DNA of 6,073 bases, taken from Promethearchaeota archaeon (GTDB taxonomy: Archaea > Asgardarchaeota > Lokiarchaeia > Sigynarchaeales > SOKP01). The position numbers were made by a program, and so were the translations under genes. This document shows positions 1-5,453 of the stretch, piece after piece. The DNA lies in the NCBI GenBank assembly GCA_016839845.1, contig JAEOTL010000444.1:1-6073 (forward strand), read 5' to 3'. Numbering within the stretch: the first letter of the stretch is position 1; each line of letters begins with the position of its first letter. The notes beneath the pieces were generated by a model, which saw only the letters and a program-made list of their open reading frames with translations, made no database searches and was not told where the DNA came from.

Positions 1-756
1 AGTCCCATCATCATAGGCGAGATAAAGATAATGTTCTGAGATTGAGGTGTTTGCCCGAGTATAAATTTGGAATTGTATCCATTCAATATTGGAAGCAAAA
101 ATTTGTTCAAATATCCCAAACCACTTTGTGGTGTCTATATTAAATTCAACCCAACTCACATAATCACCTCCGACATCTTCAGCGGTAATATCTAAAAACT
201 CTCCATTAAGATTAAACATGTGTGTTGTATTACCAGATATAGTACCATAAGTTGCGGCATATTCGGAATCATCATTCACACGACTCAATGAGCCACCAAT
301 CGTATCTGAAAGGAATTCCCAATTCCTGTCATTTTCTACATCATAAACTAAAGATTCTGTCCCATTATTCAAGTACGATTCCCATTCAACATAGTTTATA
401 AAAGATCTGTTGTTAGTATTCAACCACACTCCTACCCATTCACCATTTGTGCCCCCAGTTCGATCACTGGTAAGATCTAGTCCAATATAAAGGTTAGTTG
501 CATCCTCTCCTATATATAAATTGTTATATCCATCTGCATCTGGAGGATTCCCAACATCATCAATATCTAAGAATATTGACACGTCCACGTCTAAATTCGC
601 CCACTCCGCATCATTTAGAACCCCATCTATAGTGACTCCCTGCATGGGTGTAGTACCACTCATCTTTGGAGTTTCAGCCGAAATAGAAAAAGAGATTAAC
701 CCTAAACCCATCAATCCAACAATAACTATTACTAAATATTGTTTTATATTTGACAT
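1..756 (-). CDS. Secreted protein with CBM9/DOMON-like beta-sandwich domain (partial, C-terminus missing)
   Basis: The minus-strand frame is open from an ATG at 756 to the left edge, giving 252 codons with no stop, so the C-terminus lies outside the window. Residues 1-27 form a signal peptide: Lys5, a hydrophobic core at 8-25, and a likely cleavage site after SISA (24-27). Residues 39-60 read GVTIDGVLNDAEW and onward, matching the entry motif (I-DG-x-L-x-E/D-x-x-W) of CBM9-like and DOMON-type domains. Aromatic-rich beta strands continue to about 245. Four N-glycosylation sequons (N116, N131, N176, N236) fit an exported archaeal protein. I infer an extracellular domain that binds sugar or another ligand; no catalytic motif is visible. 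No SD precedes the ATG and an in-frame TAA lies at 775-777, so this is the first possible ATG and the mRNA may be leaderless. It could equally be the N-terminal part of a longer anchored surface protein. Confidence 0.8.
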   Translation of the reverse strand, partial: MSNIKQYLVIVIVGLMGLGLISFSISAETPKMSGTTPMQGVTIDGVLNDAEWANLDVDVSIFLDIDDVGNPPDADGYNNLYIGEDATNLYIGLDLTSDRTGGTNGEWVGVWLNTNNRSFINYVEWESYLNNGTESLVYDVENDRNWEFLSDTIGGSLSRVNDDSEYAATYGTISGNTTHMFNLNGEFLDITAEDVGGDYVSWVEFNIDTTKWFGIFEQIFASNIEWIQFQIYTRANTSISEHYLYLAYDDGT

Positions 757-967
757 TTTTATCAATTTAAGATTTTAGAAAATCTACTGTTAAAAATACT
801 ATCACGAAGGATCTATTTTAATCTATGTATCAACTTATACTAACAGCTGTAATGCTGTTTAACCATAAATAGTCAATTGTAAGGGAACGAAGTTAACACT
901 GGTATTATTTAGCACTAGAAATTTTGAAAACATACCGCGTATTAATTAATATGAGGTTAATTAAAAA
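757..967. promoter_or_regulatory. Divergent intergenic region between the secreted protein and the hydrolase
   Basis: This 211-base spacer must carry both promoters, since the flanking genes point away from each other. Two perfect dyads are visible. GATTTT-AG-AAAATC at 771-784 lies about 15-28 bases upstream of the minus-strand ATG, roughly where a TATA box of a leaderless transcript would sit. AACAGC-N6-GCTGTT lies at 842-859. Both could be regulator-binding sites, but that is inference. No convincing TATA box stands out for the plus-strand gene. I see no RNA gene or credible small ORF. Confidence 0.5.
953..957 (+). promoter_or_regulatory. Ribosome binding site of the hydrolase gene
   Basis: GAGGT matches the archaeal anti-SD core and ends 10 bases before the ATG at 968. 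It supports that start over the out-of-frame ATG at 951, which overlaps the site itself. Confidence 0.55.
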
Positions 968-2047
968 ATGGATCTACTGATTATCATTTGGGCTCTATCT
1001 CCAATTATAGTGATTCTATTGATTTATATAAGTTTATTACTATACAAGAGCTATTTGAGAAAATCAACTAAAATTAAAACTCGTAATGGTGTAAGTTCAT
1101 TAGAGCAAATTACACTGGGTGAAGTAAAACAATGGATATTCATTAGAGGGGAGGATCAAAATAACCCTGTTTTGATATTCTTACATGGTGGTCCCGGTGA
1201 ACCTGCGCTTGGTATGTCGAGTTCACGTAAGTTAGACGCTGAACTAATCAATCATTTTACAGTGGTTCATTGGGATCAGCGAGGAGCAGGTAAATCATAT
1301 AACAAAGATATCCCCGTTGAAACGATGACTTTGGATCGCCTGGTTGAGGACTGTAATGAGTTAATAGATTATTTGCGAGATAGATTTGCTACCCAAAAGG
1401 TTTTCCTTGTCGGACATTCTTGGGGAACGGCAATTGGGATTAAGACGGCGTATAAATATCCAGAAAAGATCTATGCTTATGTAGGAGTGGCACAGATTAT
1501 CAACGATTATGAGGGTGAAAGAACATCATATAATTTTATTGTTGAAAAAGCAGAAAAAAATGAAGATTTAAAAAAATTAAAGGCTATAAAAGCAATAGGA
1601 TTACCACCGTATGATACTCACCTAACACATCTCGAAAAAGCGCGATATATTGGTCGCTATGGAGGATTTGTACATGGTAATATCCTTAAACAAATCGGGA
1701 GTGTTCTTTTAAGCTATTTTACTTCTCCTGAATATTCATTATCAGAGGGGGTTAGAACTATGAGAGGGAAAGGATTGCATTTTACGATGACGACTATGTA
1801 TGATGAACTTAAAACCATAAATTTTTCAAAAGAAATTCAATCTATCAAAGTCCCCATTTACTTCTTTGCTGGCAAATACGATATGATTACGCCTACAATT
1901 CTTGTCGAAAATTACTTTAATAGCTTAGATGCTGAAAATGGGAAAAATTTTTTCCTTTTTGAAAACTCAGCACATTTTCTGATAAAAGAAGAAAAGAAGA
2001 AATACCAGGATTTACTAATAAATGTCGTTTTAAAAGAAAATCTTTGA
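968..2047 (+). CDS. Membrane-anchored alpha/beta hydrolase, proline iminopeptidase (S33)-like
   Basis: A 359-residue serine hydrolase of the alpha/beta fold. One transmembrane helix at about 3-25 is followed by a basic stretch (K27, R31, K32, K35, K37). Then come HGGPG at 73-77 (oxyanion-hole motif), WDQRGAGKS at 102-110 (typical of the prolyl aminopeptidase/S33 group), and the nucleophile elbow GHSWGT with Ser151. Asp305 (in AGKYD) and His336 (in NSAHF) complete the triad. Residues about 180-290 form the lid that normally sets substrate choice. Known S33-like enzymes release N-terminal proline or hydrolyse esters, amides or epoxides; the substrate here cannot be told from sequence. The basic residues right after the helix favour a cytoplasmic catalytic domain by the positive-inside rule. 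Most family members of about 300 residues lack the N-terminal helix. The gene stands alone, 36 bases from the convergent gene downstream. The catalytic assignment is firm; the peptidase label is tentative. Confidence 0.9.
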   Translation: MDLLIIIWALSPIIVILLIYISLLLYKSYLRKSTKIKTRNGVSSLEQITLGEVKQWIFIRGEDQNNPVLIFLHGGPGEPALGMSSSRKLDAELINHFTVVHWDQRGAGKSYNKDIPVETMTLDRLVEDCNELIDYLRDRFATQKVFLVGHSWGTAIGIKTAYKYPEKIYAYVGVAQIINDYEGERTSYNFIVEKAEKNEDLKKLKAIKAIGLPPYDTHLTHLEKARYIGRYGGFVHGNILKQIGSVLLSYFTSPEYSLSEGVRTMRGKGLHFTMTTMYDELKTINFSKEIQSIKVPIYFFAGKYDMITPTILVENYFNSLDAENGKNFFLFENSAHFLIKEEKKKYQDLLINVVLKENL

Positions 2048-2074
2048 TATCCGGCTCAATTGTCAGTGTTTAAT

Positions 2075-2099
2075 AAAAATTTTTCAATTTAATTTTTTT
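2075..2099 (+). terminator. T-rich terminator of the hydrolase gene
   Basis: A5T5 palindrome at 2075-2084 is followed by a T7 run at 2093-2099, about 30-50 bases after the hydrolase stop. Archaeal RNA polymerase commonly terminates at such T-tracts. The second tract lies within the 3' end of the convergent gene. Confidence 0.45.
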
Positions 2100-2944
2100 C
2101 TGACTAAAATTATACTAGCAATACCGATGATCGAGAGGAATATGTAGATGTTATATCCTAAAACCTGTACGGTTTCTCGATGATATCGAACTCCAATTTG
2201 CATTCTATTAAGTTGCACGTTGTACCAATCATATGCAAAGGATTTCCCTCCATCAATGTCAGCATATGTGGGAAACGAATCTGAGGGATTGCGATTCTTA
2301 GTATTAAATATAGGTTCTTTCCCATATGCTCGAAATTCTATTTTTCCTGTTGTGTTTCCTATCCATTCTTGGGACGTTCTTAGATGGTAAGCTAGGTAAA
2401 ATACCTCTCTAGAGCCTAAAGGGTTGGTTATAGAACCACTGATATGATACATAATAACAGTTGTGCTATTTTTGGGGAGGGTGACATTACATATAATTAA
2501 TCTTATAGGATGCAACTCAATAAACCATGCTAAACTGATATTAAATGCTATAATATTTTCATTCCAGGGTGAAACACTGAATATTTCGTATGGAATTTGA
2601 GTATCATTGGTATATGCTTCAAAATTAAAATCGGTTATATTTGTTTCTAAAGAGAAGGGGAGAATTATAGGTATCATGGTTGTATTTTCTGGATTGAAGA
2701 TGGTATAATTTGCATTAAAATTAATATCAATGCTTTTAGGGAAATCAGTAGCATTAAAGTTGATTATAGTATTGGTATTAGAAAGCTGCAAGGGTAAGGT
2801 AGAATTAGGAAAAATTTCACTAATAAATTGATCGGGTGGAGTTACAATAGCAATAACCGGGATGTTTGGATATAATGCAAAAGGGGTGAGTATTAGTAAT
2901 AATCCAATGATAATGGGAGATAGTATTTTTTTAGTTTTCACCAT
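2084..2944 (-). CDS. Sequon-rich surface protein with N-terminal signal and C-terminal membrane anchor, function unknown
   Basis: I do not recognise a named family for this 286-residue protein. The N-terminus has K3, K5, K6 followed by a hydrophobic segment at about 7-25, a signal peptide or signal anchor. A second helix at about 262-281 ends in RKK (282-284), so the chain should sit outside the cell with a short cytoplasmic tail. The ectodomain is Asn-, Ile- and Thr-rich and predicted beta-rich. It carries ten NxS/T sequons (N47, N64, N79, N87, N102, N113, N135, N153, N159, N197), nearly all in its first two thirds; the stretch 200-260 has only a non-usable N-P-S. This fits a heavily N-glycosylated archaeal envelope protein. 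No enzyme motif and no PGF-type sorting signal is visible. The ATG at 2944 has a GGTG just 2 bases upstream, too close to be a normal SD; the TATA box at 2974-2981 suggests a very short leader. It is divergent from the TIR gene and convergent with the hydrolase. Confidence 0.75.
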   Translation of the reverse strand: MVKTKKILSPIIIGLLLILTPFALYPNIPVIAIVTPPDQFISEIFPNSTLPLQLSNTNTIINFNATDFPKSIDINFNANYTIFNPENTTMIPIILPFSLETNITDFNFEAYTNDTQIPYEIFSVSPWNENIIAFNISLAWFIELHPIRLIICNVTLPKNSTTVIMYHISGSITNPLGSREVFYLAYHLRTSQEWIGNTTGKIEFRAYGKEPIFNTKNRNPSDSFPTYADIDGGKSFAYDWYNVQLNRMQIGVRYHRETVQVLGYNIYIFLSIIGIASIILVRKKLN

Positions 2945-2973
2945 TTCACCAAGTTTATGAAATTCAAATCCTT

Positions 2974-2981
2974 TATTTAAA
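2974..2981 (-). promoter_or_regulatory. TATA box of the surface-protein gene
   Basis: Read on the minus strand this is TTTAAATA, a close match to the archaeal TATA consensus. Its centre lies about 33 bases before the ATG at 2944, which predicts a start site near 2951 and a leader of only a few bases. No transcription data support it. Confidence 0.45.
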
Positions 2982-2990
2982 ACTATCTAT

Positions 2991-3018
2991 TGATCTTCTA
3001 GCAGATCAGGGTTGATCA
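2991..3018. promoter_or_regulatory. Candidate operator: GATC-containing dyads in the divergent promoter region
   Basis: TGATCT-N6-AGATCA at 2991-3008 is a perfect dyad, and a palindromic TGATCA follows at 3013-3018. They start about 10 bases upstream of the minus-strand TATA box, a place where archaeal regulators often bind. The role is inferred from position only. Confidence 0.25.
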
Positions 3019-3106
3019 AAATCACCGGATTCTTTATAGACTAAGGTATTTTTACAAAAATTTCAATGAATACAAAAAATTTTTATAGTTAACGCATATT
3101 CATGGC

Positions 3107-3115
3107 TATTAAATA
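3107..3115 (+). promoter_or_regulatory. Possible TATA box of the TIR gene
   Basis: TATTAAATA lies about 50 bases before the ATG at 3159. A start site about 25 bases downstream would leave a leader of roughly 20 bases containing the SD. TTTTTATAG at 3080-3088 is an alternative that would give a longer leader. Confidence 0.35.
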
Positions 3116-3144
3116 CGATTATAACATAACAATATTCATTTGTT

Positions 3145-3150
3145 AAGGAG
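3145..3150 (+). promoter_or_regulatory. Strong Shine-Dalgarno site of the TIR gene
   Basis: AAGGAG, followed by ATG in the same run, sits 8 bases before the ATG at 3159. It is the best ribosome binding site in the window and fixes this start over the out-of-frame ATG at 3151. Confidence 0.7.
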
Positions 3151-3158
3151 ATGTTTTA

Positions 3159-4400
3159 ATGAGGTTGTCATCTTTACAAACAAGATCTAAAATCGGTTTA
3201 GTATTTCTTATTAATTTTATTCTTCCTTTACATGTTTTGCTTTATTTTGGTGCGGTTAATATGTACTTCGATTATGCGCTAAATTTAAGTTTTTTATCTT
3301 TATTAGTTCTTGGATGTATTGATTTAGAGACAGATAAACGGGAATTCAAGCAATTAACGCTTATGAAAATTTTTCCCATCCCGCTTTATGGATATTTTGT
3401 AGTAACTCAAGTGGGATATCCTTTTATCAATATGATCCTAGGTGGTAACCTCCCATTTTTCTTCCTAAATTTCATAATAGATAATATTCCAAGCCTATAT
3501 TGGATAATGGTTGCCATTTCCTATGGTCTTAATTTTCTCTTAATTGCTGCATTCATGTTATTTGGGTTTAGAAATAGAAAACACTATGGAAATTATGTAA
3601 TCGCATTCGCAATTTTGTATTTTGTCGACAGGTTATTTTATTTAATAACCCACATTACTGCATCGTTTAACCCTACTTTTTATCTCCTTTATCTCTACAC
3701 CACTTTTATTTTGGGCTCAATTTCTGCGAGTTATTTGATATTTTTTGGGCAGAGAATAAGAACTGCCTATTTTACTCTAAGCGGAATTACGTTTTTTGGA
3801 GCCCTTTTTGTTCGATGGGTATTCTCTTTCGTTTTTGTTATCGTGGCCCAACTAGATATTTATTCTTTCATTGTACTAATAACCTCTTTAATTGGAGTAG
3901 TGATTGCAAGCCGTTTTATAGAACTAGGCACAAGCTTCAAGCGAGGGATTCGCGTCTTTATCACTCATGCGGTTGACGATTATACCAAATACCGGATTAA
4001 TGAAATTGCCCATTTCTTAGAAAATCAAAAAGGAATACGCTATGTGTATTATTGTGAAGCCGATTTAACAGGAAATATTGATGCGTGGATGGCAAAAACA
4101 GTACCACGCTGTCAATTATTACTTTTTATATCCACTGAAAAATCATTGAATTCCGCTGATTGTGCTACGGAACTAGGTCTCGCCCGAGATGGGGGGTTGA
4201 CAATCATTCCTATCCTGGGAGTTGGGCTAAGCTGGGGTGATCTGCAAAAATTAAACGTTCATAGAGAAATCGGTGCTAATTTTGATCCAATGGAATTTGA
4301 AAATTTTTGTGTTAAATTGTACGAACAAATCCAGATATTTCGAAAATCTCTCAATCAAGAATCCGACGATTACCAACCTGAGAAAAACAAGATTACCTGA
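3159..4400 (+). CDS. Polytopic membrane protein with C-terminal cytoplasmic TIR domain
   Basis: A 413-residue, two-part protein. Residues 1-255 hold about eight hydrophobic helices (near 12-33, 40-56, 71-94, 113-136, 144-166, 174-197, 205-229, 233-254). Positive charges cluster in every second loop (K60/R61/K64, R138/R140/K141, R199/R201, K261/R262), so N- and C-termini both face the cytoplasm. Residues 263-395 form a TIR domain: box 1 RVFITHAVDD at 265-274, a BB-loop-like region at 299-309, and LLLFIS at 320-325. The C-A-T-E-L motif follows at 335-339, where Glu338 aligns with the catalytic glutamate of NAD-cleaving TIR domains. TIR domains either cleave NAD or act as adaptors; which applies here is not shown. 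The membrane part matches no sensor I can name and carries buried charges (D157, R158, R219). No cyclase, SLOG or other partner gene is adjacent, so a defence role is only a possibility. Confidence 0.85.
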   Translation: MRLSSLQTRSKIGLVFLINFILPLHVLLYFGAVNMYFDYALNLSFLSLLVLGCIDLETDKREFKQLTLMKIFPIPLYGYFVVTQVGYPFINMILGGNLPFFFLNFIIDNIPSLYWIMVAISYGLNFLLIAAFMLFGFRNRKHYGNYVIAFAILYFVDRLFYLITHITASFNPTFYLLYLYTTFILGSISASYLIFFGQRIRTAYFTLSGITFFGALFVRWVFSFVFVIVAQLDIYSFIVLITSLIGVVIASRFIELGTSFKRGIRVFITHAVDDYTKYRINEIAHFLENQKGIRYVYYCEADLTGNIDAWMAKTVPRCQLLLFISTEKSLNSADCATELGLARDGGLTIIPILGVGLSWGDLQKLNVHREIGANFDPMEFENFCVKLYEQIQIFRKSLNQESDDYQPEKNKIT

Positions 4401-4461
4401 GTAATTATAATAGCTTGAAATGAAAAAAAGCCTTAAAAAACTGATTGAGGGAATTAGATTG

Positions 4462-4490
4462 AAAAAAAAAGATTAGATTATATCTTTTTT
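4462..4490. terminator. Bidirectional terminator between the TIR and methyltransferase genes
   Basis: AAAAAAGAT (4465-4473) and ATCTTTTTT (4482-4490) are perfect reverse complements separated by 8 bases, so a 9-bp stem ending in a T-tract can form on either strand. The dyad overlaps the methyltransferase stop codon (TTA at 4478-4480 on the plus strand). Going leftward, further A-runs at 4435-4440 and 4423-4429 act as extra T-tracts for the minus-strand transcript. Confidence 0.55.
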
Positions 4491-5275
4491 CCAATTACTT
4501 GGATATGGCTACTGAAACCAACGATAGAAGGAGAGTTATTGAATTTAATTTCCAGTTCAAATAATCTGCGATAAAATTGGGTATCAGATAATAACTCATT
4601 GATTTTCTCTCTTGGGATGAAATTTGTGAATATAAGCTTCCCTGCGATTTCAAGAACTTCCAATCCCACTCTTTCAAACATTGAGTTAAGCTCGTCAACA
4701 GTAAAGTTATATTGAGGGAATCCTTCGGAAAACTCAGTAATATGACTCTTTAAAAGTGCATCAATTTGTTCAGGATTATTATTGGGTACTAGCCTACCAA
4801 GTTGCGGGAAAAAACTGTCCACAGAAACAGTTATATGGGCACCCTTCTTGGCAACACGAGATAATTCTTCTATAGCTTTTGTGGGGTTGCCACAATATCC
4901 TACTGGATCACCTTGAGCTAGTACCATATCAAATGAATTTTCGTCAAAACAGTCCATATCAGTAATATCTGCGAATTTAAATTCAATTTGGTTTGAGAGT
5001 TGTTCCTTCTCAGCCAGCTTTGAACCAACCTCTAACATCTTTTGGGCGATATCCGTGCACACAATATCAAATCCTCTTTTTGCTAACTTACGAGACCAAT
5101 ATCCAGTACCTCCGCCAGCATCAAGAATTCGTGCATCTTCTTTATCAGGGAGATACTTCTGGAGGGTGTGCCATGTTACATCAAAATACAGTTGCCAATA
5201 GGGCTCTGTATAAGAGGATTCATATTCTTCTGCAATTTTATTATGATAAATGGTAGATTTTGTTTCTTTCTTCAT
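4478..5275 (-). CDS. Class I SAM-dependent methyltransferase, UbiE/Methyltransf_11-like
   Basis: A 265-residue soluble Rossmann-fold methyltransferase. Motif I is ILDAGGGTGYWS at 50-61. Asp75 (VCTD) ends strand beta-2 and should bind the SAM ribose. ADIT at 102-105 contacts adenine. FDMVLAQGDPVGY at 115-127 is motif IV, and strand beta-5 follows at about 145-153 (AHITVSVDSF). Residues 160-265 form the C-terminal half with a small helical insert; this part varies with substrate. Residues 10-40, rich in Tyr and Trp, probably cover the active site. The acceptor (small molecule, lipid, quinone or protein) cannot be assigned from sequence, and no pathway neighbour helps. The ATG at 5275 has no good SD, but an archaeal TATA element lies upstream. 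The gene ends in the bidirectional terminator and is divergent from the acyl-CoA synthetase gene. The fold call is firm and the substrate is unknown. Confidence 0.9.
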   Translation of the reverse strand: MKKETKSTIYHNKIAEEYESSYTEPYWQLYFDVTWHTLQKYLPDKEDARILDAGGGTGYWSRKLAKRGFDIVCTDIAQKMLEVGSKLAEKEQLSNQIEFKFADITDMDCFDENSFDMVLAQGDPVGYCGNPTKAIEELSRVAKKGAHITVSVDSFFPQLGRLVPNNNPEQIDALLKSHITEFSEGFPQYNFTVDELNSMFERVGLEVLEIAGKLIFTNFIPREKINELLSDTQFYRRLFELEIKFNNSPSIVGFSSHIQVIGKKI

Positions 5276-5331
5276 ATTAATAGGGAACTCTTTTTTTTCA
5301 TACAGTGCATAATTTGTTGTTTGCTCTGACC

Positions 5332-5340
5332 TAATTTAAA
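5332..5340 (-). promoter_or_regulatory. TATA box of the methyltransferase gene
   Basis: On the minus strand this reads TTTAAATTA, close to the archaeal consensus. It predicts a start site near 5310 and a leader of about 35 bases before the ATG at 5275. Confidence 0.4.
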
Positions 5341-5369
5341 GATAGGTAGAATTTAGCATTTCCCTATCT
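5340..5369. promoter_or_regulatory. Inverted repeat next to the methyltransferase promoter
   Basis: AGATAGG (5340-5346) and CCTATCT (5363-5369) are exact reverse complements with a 16-base spacer, directly upstream of the minus-strand TATA box. An overlapping TTCCCTAT (5360-5367) is also complementary to ATAGGGAA at 5280-5287 near the start codon. A regulator site is possible; chance is also plausible in such a biased sequence. Confidence 0.25.
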
Positions 5370-5413
5370 CATAGAAAAAATCATAAATACTCCAATATTT
5401 TGACCATTAAAAG

Positions 5414-5421
5414 ATATAAAG
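5414..5421 (+). promoter_or_regulatory. TATA box of the acyl-CoA synthetase gene
   Basis: ATATAAAG follows an A-rich stretch (TTAAAAG) that could serve as a TFB-binding element. The expected start site is near 5443, about 10 bases before the ATG at 5454, in line with a short-leader mRNA and the absence of an SD. Confidence 0.45.
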
Positions 5422-5453
5422 AGACATTTTATTGTTGCTTTATCTGAGAATTG

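Noticed and set aside
521..778. Plus-strand frame of 85 codons
   Set aside because: It lies antisense to the signal-peptide-bearing secreted protein, whose frame is coherent over all 756 bases and has a recognisable domain; the plus-strand product has no motif or ribosome binding site.
2084..2944. Archaeosortase (PGF-CTERM) substrate
   Set aside because: The C-terminal helix and basic tail fit the layout, but there is no P-G-F-like motif before the helix (sequence there is VQVLGYN), so a plain membrane anchor is simpler.
3159..4400. Thoeris- or CBASS-type defence system
   Set aside because: A TIR domain alone is not enough. No SLOG-containing ThsA, nucleotide cyclase, STING or Argonaute gene is present in the window, and the neighbours look like housekeeping or envelope genes.
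4495..4698. Minus-strand frame of 67 codons inside the methyltransferase
   Set aside because: Same strand, different frame, fully inside the C-terminal half of the methyltransferase; no sign of a frameshift because the main frame is intact.
4993..5256. Plus-strand frame of 87 codons
   Set aside because: Antisense to the SAM-binding core of the methyltransferase, whose motifs are clear; the product is low in sense and has no start signal.
5276..5453. SAM riboswitch upstream of the methyltransferase
   Set aside because: The leader is predicted to be about 35 bases and shows no conserved riboswitch helices; the inverted repeat lies at or beyond the promoter and not in the transcript.
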